Shown: one piece after another, positions 12,131 to 24,820 of the stretch | Position numbering within the stretch: position 1 is the stretch's first letter | Layout of the letters: each line of letters opens with the position of its first letter | Origin: Ooceraea biroi | Taxonomy: Eukaryota > Arthropoda > Insecta > Hymenoptera > Formicidae | Reading direction: 5' to 3' | NCBI RefSeq assembly: GCF_003672135.1 | Contig: NC_039509.1 | Coordinates: forward strand, 12,844,663-12,908,662 | DNA: 64,000 bases | Notes under the pieces: model-generated | Databases searched by the model: none | What the model was told of the DNA's origin: nothing | Seen by the model: the letters and a program-made list of their open reading frames with translations, nothing else | Made by a program: the position numbers and the translations under genes

Positions 12131-15100
12131 GACGGGAGCGGAATAGCAATATTTCGCAGTTGGTTCACGGTACGTCAAGAAGTAAGGAGAAAGAAGTATT
12201 TAATCCAAGTTTTCAAAAAATATTCCTTCGAGAATTTGCGTGAAACGCGTTAGTGAAAATTAATCATTCTTGCCAGGATGATTGCATATGACAGTCACGA
12301 GAAACGAAAAGAAAAATCAATTAATAATCAAGAAATTAACAATCAATGGCGGTCAATACGTAATAAATTATAAAGGTATCTTTTGCATAAAAGAGAATAC
12401 CGCTTTGAAAAATATTAAATTATGCTTCAAGCACATCACGTAACTCATAAAAGAGTAAATAATGCGCGAGATTTACGGCACAGGGTACCGTAATTACGGT
12501 TGGCAACGTTGTATATTCACGTGCTTCGTTCAACCCTCCCCCCGAGTTAAACGACCTTCGAATCCTGCGAGTGAGGAAAGAACATTAAGCGGGAAGGAAT
12601 ATCGTGAAGAATGGAAAAGCGGCGTTATAAAGTCACCCTCGTGAAATATGTTCGTGATGCAGCGGGCTGTGGAGTCGATCAGGGCTAGCGTCGTTTTTCA
12701 TTCGACACGATGGTAAGCGGAGCGAGCCGCGTCGCGAAACATCGGCCATTTGCAAGCGATGTCGATCAGAATGCATCGACTCGAAGATCCATCAGATTTA
12801 TGTATATCTCGGTATTTTTAGTCCCGACAGACTGGATGGCGCGGAACACAGGAATGATCCCCCATATCTTTCAAAGGATCGACACCGAAAATTAGAGAAA
12901 ATAATTTTCAAATTTTTCTACTCCATAAATTGTCCATTTTTCACTTTCTCGTTAATTTATTATTTATCAAAAGCATTTACGAAGCAAGTTTGATAAATAG
13001 TAATCATTTTTTCGAATGCATCTTTTTTATCTACGTCCTAGCAAAATTAACAAGGAGATTCTCTTCATAAATATTTGAAGAATAAATTGAAATGGTAATA
13101 TATAATTCTTTTCTATTCTATTCCTTTTATTGAACACTTAAGGAAGTATCAGAGAGGCGAAGAGAGCATAATGGCTATTTGCGATTGTCAATTATTCCTG
13201 ATAAAATACGAATCTGATGCAAGCGCATCCTTCAATGCAACCCTCGGTCTTTCGCTTTTGCCAACTGACGCAATTTGACTGCATCTACTATAGCACTATG
13301 AAAGATCTCGTCTCGGGGGAGCAACGCGTGTATTTCAATGCATCCGAGTATTAGCAATCAGACGTAAAAGCCCTGACAAAAATCAATACCTACAGGGATA
13401 CAAAGTAACGCATTCGCATTATCGAGCTTGTCTTCACTAGACGAGATCTCGTGACAAGTATTTGGAGGCCGACGTAACTTTTTACCTCGCGCATGCATGG
13501 AGATCCGCTATTACGATGGAGCGAGCATAAAGAACTTTAATTAACCTTAATTCGCCGTTGCATTATCGCTCCTCCGGCAGCCCATTAGCGATCGAGTTAA
13601 TTCACGCACTGTGTGTAATTCGATAAAAATGCCCGAGCTGATAGTATGCGGCACGACGGATTCGATTATCGCGAACGGTCTCATGGTGTGCGTACGCGCT
13701 CGCGAACGCGCGACGCGACTTCGAAAATGTAAATGGACGGAAATTAATAAAAATAGATTTTTCCGGCGAAACGCGCGCGCCGCGGCGAATTAAATATCTA
13801 CACGCACGCGGAATTTCTGTCGGCCGGGCCGGCGACGTGTGCGAAATACAAAGTGTCATTGCGGTGCTCAGCGACTACTCAGCGACAGAGTTCTTCAGAG
13901 ATGTTATCGAAATGATGAAAAAAAAGTCCGTATCTATGTGCGAAATGTGCCTTTCGAATAGCACGCAACTATTTAGTGATGAAAATTTAATACTATTGAG
14001 TAATCATAAAGAGGAGGCACGGATAAACGAATAAAATAAGTTCATAACAACCAACTTGTTATGAGTTTTTCAATATTTTATTGATAAATATATTTCACAT
14101 GCATTTGCGCGATGCGTTGAATTTCCAAAAGAATTCGGTGTTAATTAATTTCCCTTCTTTATTCCCATCCTTGTCAAAATCAATCAATACCATCAATTTT
14201 ATTGACATTTATTCTTTCACGCGCATTTCCGCTCTTTAAACAAGAATTAAAAATTATTGTGAATCAAATAAATAATAATAAATAATTGTTTTCATCGTTT
14301 TGGAGAGAGCGCGATCCTATATATAATTCCCATGGATGCACTCTGACCAACATCCGCAATATTTTTTGATCCTTAAAATAAGCGTCAAACAGCGGCATGT
14401 GCGTCGACAAACAATTCACAACAATTTCTGTAATCGGCAGCAATCGAGACCGCGAAGCAAATGTTGCGCGTTTTAATGAATTCGAGTATCATTTATCCGT
14501 TTCAGGTTCAGAAATCAATTACAGAAGTGCGCGGCAACATATAACGAGCAAAAAATAAATATGTATATATATATATATTTTTCGTAATTTTTTAATGCGT
14601 CCACTCGAACACTGCGATCCGGCAAGTGCAACGTGCCGGCAATTTAAATTGATTCGCACGTGCGAGTGTTTCCCGCCGCACGATATTGAATAAAAAAAAG
14701 CCGAAATAAAAGGGGAATAAAATAAAACGCATTTTTTTATAAGCAATCTTTCACGATCAGTCTTTCTCGATCCACGTAAATCTTCGAAACTTCTTACGCA
14801 CTTTACGCACAGTTTGGCTCGCTATTTGGGTCAAGCAGAAATAACGACACGGTTCCGATAAGGGATATTGGCCATCGATTTATCTTCTATCACCCGATAC
14901 CCACTTGCCTTGCCTTTGAATCTCTCTGTGTTACTGTTACGCAACGCGCTAGGATGAATTCACGATCGTTTATTTGCGGAGCGTAATCAGCTAGATTGTG
15001 GGCGTAAATTAATGTAACCAACTAAGTAGCTTGTGCCATTTCCAGCGCAAAGTAGCTTTATTATTTAATCACATGTGATTCTATCATATAAATATTAAAT

Positions 15101-16690
15101 ATTTTAATATCATGTTGTCTTGATTAATAATTTATTAATTTGTTTATATGAATTACTTGCTGTCGGTGACAATACACGGTAAAACAATTTGTTATGAATT
15201 TTGATAACGCGGAATGCTGTTAAACAGATTTTTTCGTCTTTGTGCTGTTAAATGATACAATGTTTATGTACGGTATATACAAAGTAATGAATACTGATGA
15301 AATTTAAATTTTAATTATAATATCAAATTACAGTTTAATTAGATTTTCAGCAGACGGTGGCAACGCATCTGTCAACAAAAAGCTATCAACTGATTAATGT
15401 CATATTTGTAGCAGTGGTAATGTGAGTAGTTTGATATTCATTTTGTCATATTCTCGCGATTATAAATATACACAAATTAATACATACACAAATTACTCAT
15501 GAAAAAAAGATTTAAAAATTAAGCGCATTGCGTATTTTAGATTATTGCTGAGGTTTGCGTAATTTCATATTCTTTAATCGATTTGCCAAAAATCCTAGCA
15601 AAGTGCATTTATTATCATATCTGTACAAAGCAGAAATAAATTAATTTCTGCTTTAAATAAATAACAACAGTTATCGAGTAATGTTCTGTGTAATAAAGTC
15701 ACTATTCTTTCTTCCACGCTAAGTAAATCCGCAAATAAATCCAATTCGCAAAGAATCTTGCGACAACGATCGCTCACTGAAGCAAATCAGGAAGATAGCG
15801 CGATTAAAGGACATGCGTAGTCGCGAAATATTGATAGTCAGCAGCGCTTCAGCATATTCTTTCTCTTCCGTTCCCTCCGTTGTCGCACACAATTCAACTT
15901 GCTCCAATAAACTGTTGTGCGATACAAACTGCATCCCTCGGGACAACTCGGGAATAACGTTTCAATCAATTGCATCGATACTGCACTAGGACATATAGCC
16001 AGTCCGAAAATCGATTTCGCGATCGCGGTGCCGCGAATTGAAAATTAGTAATATCGTTGTTGCTAACAAATGCTCTTCGTCCTCAAAATAAACGCGGCGG
16101 AAAAACACGCGATTAATTAAGCAGCAGCTTGTACTATACACCATACCAATAGTGTTTGATACTAGTCCTTTACGCAGAATCTGACTAGCAACCCTTCGCT
16201 ACCGCGAACAATTCCATGGGAACCCCTTGGGAGTGCACAAACGTATATGACGGTGTTTCCATAAATTTAACAATTTCCCGTCTGTCATTCCGTTGCGAAT
16301 TGCAGAAACGAGACTTTCATCGGCGCCATCAAAAAAATAAAAACGTAAATATTGTTTGTTCGAAAACATCCGCATGATTGGGCGTATTAATATCGGGTGG
16401 CTCTGTTCCGTTAATTGAAAGCGCCCACGCTAACGAATACGTGTAATATTTGGGATTTTAATCGAAATAAAAATCTTTGACAATATAAATCTGTTATCAG
16501 TAGGTCAAAAGTCGCTAATATGATTATCAAAATAACTTCTTTTTACTTTGCTTCATAATCGTTGTAATAACAACCGGTGATCAGAGATGTTATAGATGAC
16601 TCGCATTAATTCGAAATGAATAATGATGATGCTCGATCGGATTTTTACAATTTAGTTTCAAAATATCGGCGAATATTAATATATTAAGAG
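12131..16690. other. Long non-coding stretch
   Basis: Mostly AT-rich, with GC-richer patches near 12,480-12,860 and 13,430-13,860. A TA run lies near 14,562-14,578, and a small hairpin (TCATAACAA with TTGTTATGA) at 14,042-14,064. GATGGTAAGC at 12,709-12,718 resembles a donor but has no supporting exon. No gene was recognised. Confidence 0.5.
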
Positions 16691-16801
16691 AGGAATTGAG
16701 AGCGCTCGTACTGGACATAAAACGGATAGATGGTACAGCGCGGGGCGGAAAGAGAGAAAAAAGGGGACTGGAGGAGGATAGGAAAGAGGAGCGAAAGAGA
16801 A

Positions 16802-16803
<2 letters not shown>

Positions 16804-16834
<31 letters not shown>
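16804..16834. repeat. (GA)n microsatellite
   Basis: About 31 nt of alternating A and G inside a longer purine-rich tract (about 16,740-16,842). Serine/leucine-rich or Arg/Glu-rich frames here are translation artefacts of the repeat. Confidence 0.9.
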
Positions 16835-16838
<4 letters not shown>

Positions 16839-16958
16839 AAGTACGGACTCTCGAAACCATATGCGCGAGCTATACGGCGCACGTCCGAACGATATCCGGG
16901 AACTCTTTTTATCTGCGTTGTAAACTTTTGTGTCTACCATCCCGCGCAATTCAACTTC

Positions 16959-17039
16959 ATCGGATAAACCGCTCTGCCATACGCGCGGTGCGGCAGTCTA
17001 CGGGGACGAGTGAAGAATAGCATACGTTTCAATAAATTT
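16959..17039 (+). repeat. Diverged duplicate segment, copy A
   Basis: Begins ATCGGATAAACC and ends with AGCATACGTTTCAATAAATT. The same two words recur at 17,804 and 17,863 with almost the same spacing (60 versus 59 bp), which points to common descent of the whole segment. Confidence 0.45.
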
Positions 17040-17637
17040 TGCCCGGCGAGAGCCACCCACGAGCCACCACCTGCAACCCCGGGAAATCCATTAAAAACGA
17101 ATCACTCGAATCAACGTAACGCGATTTCGGCGGTCCACCTCTGTAAAATATGCGGAATTGCGCCGCGATATTAGTTTATTCTTGCCTTCGTCGGCGGCAT
17201 CGATGTTTTCCATTTCCATATTTTGAAGGAACCCTCTCTCCCTCCTTTCTCGTTCGTATGGATTGCGTTGCGTTTTATCTCGCCTCTCGTATCGAGGATA
17301 CACACCGATAGTTTCATCGTCGAGGTATACTTTAATGAAAAAAGCACACATCATTCAAGTTTGCGTGATTTAGTCTACGTATTATATTATATTCGGCGCG
17401 ATACCAGTGCAATTTTCTGTTCGCGCGATAATTATATCTGACACTTTACTTTCAGGCTCATAATTTCACATTTCTGTAATTCATGAAATTATTTGCATCA
17501 TGAATACGACGCCTCAGGGATAACGATTGTAGAACGGTATTACCTAACAGAATTTTCCTCTTCCCAGATTTTTCGTTAGCAAACATTCAAGTGAACAATA
17601 ATTTTCTCTTTTCAGAATTCTTACTCGCGTTCGCCAC

Positions 17638-17740
17638 TTTTTGCCACACGGGGATTTTGGCACAGTCACGCTTGGTTCCCTTTTAGGCAAGATTCATCCA
17701 ATTAACCGAGGCGAATTCAAGACCGAGCACAGCTACACAA
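17638..17740 (+). repeat. Diverged dispersed segment related to 28.74-28.87 kb
   Basis: Shares, in order, TTTTTGCCAC, a short GGGG run, CAGTCACGCTT, GTTCCC and further on CGAATTCAAGAC with the segment at 28,741-28,860. The order is kept but spacing varies, as in an old dispersed repeat. Confidence 0.35.
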
Positions 17741-17803
17741 AGTTACACCGCAACCATTCGAGGGTAACCGTTCCTTCGCCGCCATCGCGCTCGCTTCGGC
17801 CGT

Positions 17804-17883
17804 ATCGGGCAAACTGTTATGTGCGATACAGGATCTGGTCCCGAGGGAGGCTCGCGGGGTGTAGCATGCGTTTCAATAAATTT
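17804..17883 (+). repeat. Diverged duplicate segment, copy B
   Basis: Partner of 16,959-17,039. The terminal 21-bp word differs from copy A at one base (AGCATGCG against AGCATACG). Confidence 0.45.
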
Positions 17884-18300
17884 CACTACGATACCCCATC
17901 CTTTCCGTTCGCAGCCGACTCTCCATCCTCGGCGTTCCTCCCCGACACCCCCCTGCACACCCTCGCGCACACGCTGCTGTACTACAAATTAAACCGGCGT
18001 GTACTTCGCTCATCGAACAAAATTTCAACACCGGCTCGACTCGCAACTCGGCGCCGTGGGTGACGAAGCATCGCGTTAACACGATGGTACATCCGGGCCC
18101 TCGTTGTAAGCGTGAATCGTCGCCGGTAATCGCGAGCGGGATGCAACGGGGACGGGAGAGGAACGGCGGCGGGTGAGCAAAGAGTTTCATGCTTCTATCT
18201 TTGTTTAAAACGCAAGCACGACAACGCACGAACGGTTTTGCCGCTCTGGCATCCACCTTCGATTAGACGGGCGAGCCAGACTCGGAGCTTTTCCGAGCCC

Positions 18301-20185
18301 GATTAATCCGCCAGCTAGCTCGCCGAAGCAAACGTAATGGAGAACAGAACGCTCCACAGCTAATTGAATGGTGTTATGCGTCCAATAGATAGAAAAAAAC
18401 TAGGACAAAGCTCGGACTCTTTCTACGAATAACAGAACGGACTTCCAGCCGTCTGGACGTGGTTACCTCTTATCCTTTTATTTCCTTTTGCTTCCTTTTT
18501 TTCTAGGTCTTCGTATGACGCTATTCAGCTGGCGGTGAAACATTTCAATCGCGTTAAACATTGGAATTAATCTTGTACGTTCAAAATTATCAGCCGTTTA
18601 ACGCCGTAATAAATATCTTTTCAACTTTGAATAACAAATATTTTATGATGTATTAGAGGAGCCGCGGAATGAAAATTTTATAATTTATTAGAGGAACAAA
18701 ATAACTCAAGGATAACTCCGGAAATATCAACGGCTTTTATTATGTTCCGTGCAACACGTGAAACATTCGTACGGAAATGTTAGACGCGAGTTTCGCGATC
18801 AAGGAAGATTTAACTATTTAACCGTTTTCGCATACATAATATCGTTCGCAAAGCATTGCGCATTAAAACACTAAATATTCCTCTTTATAAATACTGCAGG
18901 CGCGTATCCCGGAATATCGCTACAAGCTTCGGATGATGTTAATTCGAGCCGGCACTCGCAAATACATTGTACGCGTGTGCCGTTAAGTGTACCGCAGCGC
19001 GAGCACTCGTAAAAGCCTATTTGTGTTTCCGCGGATATAAAAGCAATTGCTTTGAAAGCCCCGAAAGCACGGAGGCAAGCACGTTATTTACCCCCGAGCA
19101 TTCGCCGTGCGCCTAATAAGGGAACGCTTAAGCGTCGGACGAATCTTGTGCATTTCCGCTCTTCAATTACATTTCAACCGGACTCGGTGTCGACACGTCG
19201 TCGTCGACGTCGGAGTGCAATTGCACATTGAATTGCTCGATGGAGAGATCGAAGCGTTAAGCTCTCACGTCCGCTTGATGCTGCACGCGTCATTACAAAT
19301 CATTTGCAGATGAAATTTCCAGATTGAAACTTCACGTAAAATTTCTTCTGTTCCCACATCTTTTTATTGTGCGTCGATTTTATGCATATGTATGTATGTA
19401 CGTATGCAGCATATTCATTAATATGTATTATCGTCTGGATAAATTTTCGAGACGTTTGCGTGGTATTTACGAACGGAATATCCGCGCGCCTCGCAAAATT
19501 GAGAGAGAATACGCAGAGCGGTTTATAACGTTTCGCGTGCACCGCGCCGAGATATTTATTAAAAGCATTAATAATATAACTTCTTCGTGTCCCGCAGCAA
19601 GGAGAATTACCGTGAGATCCGTGGTAACCGTTCGAAATAGAATGCTCTAATATTGTTGCCAATAACGCGATCAGAATTTTAAATAATCATAGAATACATC
19701 GCAATGCCGGAACGTGGAAATACATTATCTTTTTCCGACGAATGCTGCGCTTGCAAGTCTCCTTTTTTTAACGATGAGTCGTTCGTGTATAATAATTGCA
19801 AATATGTGATAATCAACAATACAACAACAGGCACTCGAGATGCGAAAGAATAAATGCGTACGGTGCAATAAAACTGTTTTGTGCGCTTGAATCCGCGGTC
19901 AGCGCGCGCAAAGCCGTTTTAATCTTGACGCGAAATTGAAAAGTCTCTTGAATGTTTATACGCATCACTCGTTAATAAATTGTCCGTATCAATTTGCGAG
20001 GCTCTCCGGCCGCGCCAGAGAGGGATTCGCACTTCTCGCGCGATTCGCAACTCGTGCGCTTGCCGCACTCGAGCGACTTATCCAGTTTCCCCTCATTTTA
20101 ATCAGATCCGGTGGAAATTATAATTTATCCCATTCAACGTTGTGTCAGGATCACTCGTATCGTCGTTCGAAATTGTCCAAACGTA
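18301..20185. other. Non-coding, nothing recognised
   Basis: Mixed composition, AT-rich at 18,540-18,900 and GC-richer at 18,900-19,280 and 19,860-20,180. Short unassigned frames only. A run of ATGTATGTATGT-like sequence at about 19,386-19,402 is the only simple repeat. Confidence 0.5.
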
Positions 20186-21022
20186 TTAAACGCGCATGAA
20201 TTGCATATGGCAAAAGAAGCGAGATAATGGAGTAAATATTCGTTTTGGTCCTCTAGGGCCAGACAAGAGGTGTCCCTTTCGGTTTTCTCTCTGTTCTTCT
20301 CTCAACGTCTCCTCTCGTTGTTTTCGTAACGTGTGCGCGCAAATGGACGAATCTGTACGGGCATTTGCCTCGAAAATTTCCCGAACAACAAACACCGCAA
20401 CGCGCGTTCGTTTACGGAACGTGCCAGGCGCGCTCTTCAAATATCGAACACCATTGAACGCACGTCTGGCGCGCTTTAATCTTAATGGATGACATTCCAC
20501 TCCATGAATTTCCCTCAAGATCCGACGCCAGTGATTTATTATCTCACGTGCGTATTTCTTTTTTCTCTCTCTGTCTTTTCTTTCTTTTCCGAGCGGAGAG
20601 AGAACGAGTTCGGCAGCGCGCTGCAAGGACCTTTGTTCTCTGAGCGTCCCGGGGGGTAGAGAAACTCGTCCTCTGTGGACTCCTTTCTTGAAACTATCCT
20701 CGTCTCCAGAAGGCGAATGAGCCCGTCCGCCCTCCGAGGAATATCCTAATTTATTCCGTGACCGCCCCCGCGCCCAGGGAAAGTCGGAAGATCCAAAGGA
20801 TTTCTTCTCTGCATGCCGTGTAGGATAGCAAAACGCTTTTGTCGGCAGAATGTACTGTGGCAATAATACAATGACAACTACTAGTAGTAATAAATGAAGT
20901 GACAGATGACTGAGTAGAAAACACAATTGTATTCTTTGTTCTTGTAAAAGCTGGGAAACCGATACTCGTGTTAATGGAAGAATTAGCATAAAAAGTTTAC
21001 AAAAGCTGGAAAATCGATACAC
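20186..21022 (-). other. Unassigned 278-codon open frame
   Basis: This is the longest uninterrupted frame in the window. It opens with GTG; the first ATG is 12 codons in, at 20,989. The N-terminal part has a hydrophobic stretch (about residues 33-59, Leu/Val-rich) that could pass as a membrane segment. The rest is Arg/Lys/Ser-rich with no domain I recognise. No splice sites support it and the opposite strand is also partly open, which is typical of GC-rich non-coding DNA. I list it for completeness and do not call a gene. Confidence 0.12.
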
Positions 21023-21055
21023 GTGTTAATGAAAGAATTAACATAAAGAGATCTG
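20946..21055. repeat. 55-bp diverged tandem duplication
   Basis: Two adjacent 55-bp units both begin AAAAGCTGG and contain CGATAC, CGTGTTAATG and GAATTA, with scattered substitutions. The unit overlaps the start of the long minus-strand frame, so that frame's N-terminus is repeat-derived. Confidence 0.75.
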
Positions 21056-24000
21056 CGTGAAATTGTTCTAATAGATTAGCAGCACAAAATTGCATAAATA
21101 ATTACTAAAAATATTTTAATTATCAATGATTTCTAATTTCTTGCTGTCATTTTAAAAATATTATGTAAAAGTAATGAAGAATACATAAACATTGAATACA
21201 TAACGTGTAGTCAAAGAGGAACGCTAATTTACAGAAAGATATCGACTGTGAATTTCTGAAAGAGACGGAAAGCACACCGTGACGTCTCGCGCATCTCTGG
21301 AGATTTTATCATGCAGTGAACCACGCTCAATAGGCAGGAAATATTGCGTTTAACAAAAAAGTCGTGCACAATCGCAAGAGTTAAAGAGGCGCCCGGGAAA
21401 AGAAAAGCGATAGTGGATTAAGCGCGTGAAATGAACGCGCCCGAACGCGGAATTATTAAAGTCGACAAGGGAGAAAAAGAGAGAGAGAGAGAGGAAGAGG
21501 CGTATTGTTGCAATAAATTATACAGTAGGCAGCGCGCGCCCACGAAACGAGGTAGACGAAGAACGACTCCCTCTGGGAGATGTAAAATAATACACGCTAT
21601 ACTACCTTTATGCGATGCGTCGCGGTGTCTGCCTCGGCGTTTCGCCGACTGGCGGATTTTAGCATCGCCGCAGCGCGGCCGTCGTAATTTCGTTTTCGGC
21701 GAGACAAGTGAATTATCCGACTATCTGTGTGTATTATCCAAACAGGACTGCGGCGGCAACAGCAACATTGTGCTACCAGTGGCGCGGATTTATCCATTCT
21801 GACGAGTGGTGCCAGAGGTACGTTATTTCGCGTTACGTTTTACTAATTTTTCCAATATCAAGAAAGATAACGAGATTATCGCAGGACAGTTCTCCCGTCG
21901 TTTCTCAATCTGGAGTGGATGAAATCTACTTGCGCGTTAGAATGTGTAAGGTGAGAATAAGATGATAATAAGAATTATCTGACACTAAAATGCAATTTTC
22001 TCATCAAAAATAATAATTTTCTCTACTTCTGGTATCTAAAATAATATTTTTAAAATATCGCAGAATATTACTTGCCTCTTTAATGGCCATTAATAATTAC
22101 CAATTTAAGATTTTACTTTACTTTTGTTATATTATTCCAGCCACAAATATTTCTTTTTTTAGAATTTTAAATAAAATAGACAAAAAAAAGACGATATATG
22201 CGTCACGTGTTTAAGCCTAAATCCCGAACTGGTTTCGTTCGCGTTGATACCTATTTTGTCGCTTCCTCGTCGCTTGTATTCATCGAGAGTGGATGCTGCG
22301 GGCTTGGATTATTTCGTCGAGTACTGAATCCGTGTTCTGATGTTTGCCCGTGTTTAGAGGATGAAACGGAACGCGGTATAACGAAAAATCCGTTTTTGAT
22401 GGGTACACCGAACCGTTTGTATTTCGCGCGTCATTTTATTATCTCGAGTCTCTATATGCGGATTGCGGTGTTCAGCATGGAGCGTTCATTAATGCAGCGG
22501 CAGCTATTAGCAAAAAACGAGAATTGCAAACAACGTTCTTCATGTGACAACTTAGCAGATATTATATACATCATTCCATACAAATTAGAGAGTCATTATC
22601 ATTTTATTTTAATACCTTTCGAAATTTTCTTTTCTAAATACGTCACATGTGAATCAAAATGTTAAGTATTAGTGACGAAGTAGTTTTAATGGAATATAAT
22701 AATTACACTTTACACGTATTTGTCTTGGTCGCGTGCAAACTTTATAATTCTTATTATACATACATAGGGAGGAAGTTGTCTTCTAGAATATAATTTATCA
22801 TAATTTCTTCTCGTTGCTTTACTACGTGTCATGTTTTGCAAATAAGATTGCTATTAACGACCGGCGTGAACGCCCAGGTAATCGCAGCTCCGAACTTCAG
22901 CTTTATCGATCTCGAGAATGTCTCCAAGTGTGACGTCAACAGCGATAATCATCGTGCCACCCAAATTGTCTACCTGCTAGCTCCGAATTTAACTTGTAAA
23001 TCCGGAAAGCAAACCAATGAGCGAATGAGAGTGAGAGAAAAAGAGAGAGTACGAGAGACAGAAAAAGTCCCGGAAGATTTTATCACCGAAACGCAAGGCA
23101 TTTTCCATGAAACGACACGGAAATAAGATATCTCCTGTTTAGGCGCGATACCAACACCAGTCGGTGGACAAACACAATCGCCGCGACTACAAAGATCTAG
23201 GCGCGAGGGGAAAATACACACGCGGGACCACTTTGGATCTTGCTTCGGTCCCCCGAGTGCAATCGAGCGGTTCCCTACGATTTTCTACCTGCGACGAGGG
23301 TCGAGAAAACGAACGGCGATACTTTTCTTTGTCATCCTCTTCTTCGGCAAGTCCGCACGAATACCGGACCTGCCGAAAATATTGACGATACGGAAAACCC
23401 GCGGGCTCGGCGAACTGCCAAGGTGTACAAACCCAGTTCGATCCACGCAGCAAAAGAGCAACAGTTACGAGCTGACACGGCTGCGCGAAAAGCAATCTGC
23501 TCCCTCCATCGACGAGTTTATGCTCGACATAATCCCGTGAGAACCGCGAGATTTCGACTTCCGCCTCGCAAGGTCCGCCCGAGGTGCTTGCGAAAGAATT
23601 CGGACTACGTCGCGGATTTCTCGGGTCGTAGATTTCTCCCGACGAGAACGCTCGTTCGATTTTATGCAAAGCCAAATATCGCCTACATATGGAATAGCGA
23701 CGCATCTAAGGTGCAGAATCGAGGAAAGGTACTTGGGAGTCCGAGGAAAGTTCTGAAAATTCGTCCGTGCTGTAGTCTACGCTTCGCAACGTAATAGCCT
23801 CGTAAAGTAAACCTGCGAGGACTCGTTTGACCCTTTCCCCAGAGAATAAGTCACTTCGTTGGGACAGTGACGTATGTCAGGAGCCCAGGGAAGTTTTTTA
23901 GGACACCGATAGCGGAATACCGCTGTCCGTAGGCATGAGAAATAAACCGATGAATAGCCAGCTAAAGTTTTACGCGTTGTTCCGCGATAGCGGAGATAGC

Positions 24001-24194
24001 AAGTATGATTCCACGAAGTTTAAGGTGAAAGATAGATCTTTGCCAAGCTGTCTGTGTGTTTATGGTTTGCACTATATATTTAATAGCTACTAAACGATTT
24101 CCAAAGAATTGACGACATGCGTGTCACGTTTTATCACGGAACTGTTAAAAAGAAACTGTTGCAAACCGTGATTCAAGTAAATCCTCCTATCCAC
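21056..24194. other. Non-coding with one GC-rich, bidirectionally open block
   Basis: AT-rich at 21,056-21,240 and 21,960-22,190. A GA run occurs near 21,476-21,493. A 155-codon ATG frame at 22,198-22,665 (plus) is unusual for its AT-rich setting but has no recognisable domain. At 23,187-23,794 both strands are open for more than 500 bp; both predicted products are Arg/Ser-rich and unrecognised, so composition rather than coding is the likely cause. Confidence 0.45.
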
Positions 24195-24820
24195 TCTTAA
24201 AAAAGCCGTGTTAAATCAAATCTAAATCATTGTTGCCTCTTTTCCGCGACGCTGATTGGTTATCTCGATTCGCGTTGTGCGTTATGTTCAGTTTAAATAA
24301 ACATCGCGTGGCTGTGTTCACGTGGAGGTTAACAATTTGGTAGAGTGTGATAATTGTGCGTATAATAAATAATAGATATAAGATATTATTATTCGAAAAC
24401 ACTATTAATATTGAAAAATAACAATATAAATAGCACAGAACTCCTCGGCAAAGAAAAAAATTTTAATGGCTAGAACTTTTTCATTTATTGTTTTAACAAA
24501 ATTTAAATCATCGAGAACTCTAGGCAATATGCCAATTAACAATATAAATAGCACAGAACTCCTCGGCAAAGAAAAAAATTTTAATGGCTAGAACTTTTTC
24601 ATTTATTGTTTTAACGAATTTTAAACTATCGAGAACTCTAGGCAATATGCCAAATAACAATATAAATAGCACAGAACTCCTCGGAAAAGAAAAAGATTTT
24701 AATGGCTAGAACTTTTTCATTTCTAAATCTAAAGGATTTTCAATCGTCAAGACCTCTTCGCAATATGCCAAATAACAATATAATTGAAAAATAAAATAGC
24801 GCGCGCCTGTGTTGTACTAG
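24195..24820 (+). mobile_element. Non-autonomous Helitron-like element 1 (3' hairpin damaged)
   Basis: Starts TCTTAAAAAAGCCGTG and ends TGTTGTACTAG followed by T, matching the Helitron rule of 5' TC and 3' CTRR with a T after the element. It shares with element 2 the 5' end, the block CCTCTTTTCCGCGACGCTG near 24,235 and the 3' end. The subterminal hairpin is broken: 11 bp present in element 2 are missing between GCGCGCGC and CTGTG. The middle is filled by three 118-bp tandem units. There is no Rep/helicase coding, so it would depend on a partner in trans. The base before TC is C rather than the expected A, so the exact 5' edge is uncertain. Confidence 0.7.
24422..24775 (+). repeat. 3 x 118-bp satellite inside Helitron-like element 1
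   Basis: Units start at 24,422, 24,540 and 24,658, each with CAATATAAATAGCACAG, and the next boundary is at 24,776, so the period is exactly 118 bp. Each unit also holds GGCTAGAACTTTTTCATTT; copies 1 and 2 are nearly identical and copy 3 differs most in its second half. The flanking TTGAAAAATAA word appears on both sides, consistent with expansion from one ancestral copy. Confidence 0.9.

Larger units (their letters stand above)
16690..18300. other. CpG-rich block with internal diverged duplication
   Basis: GC- and CpG-rich, especially 16,860-17,100 and 17,640-18,300. It holds two related segments (16,959-17,039 and 17,804-17,883, listed separately) and a segment resembling one near 28.75 kb. 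Open frames on both strands overlap heavily and are not recognised. Confidence 0.45.

Noticed and set aside
12550..12572. TTCGAATCC, a tRNA box-B-like word
   Set aside because: No cloverleaf can be drawn around it and no box A lies at the right distance.
16140..16170. ACTAGT near 16,162 as another Helitron end
   Set aside because: There is no GC hairpin upstream and no matching 5' terminus.
17018..17040. AATAAA in the duplicated 17-kb word as a polyadenylation signal
   Set aside because: No upstream coding exon and no GT-rich downstream element; the hexamer is frequent in AT-rich DNA.
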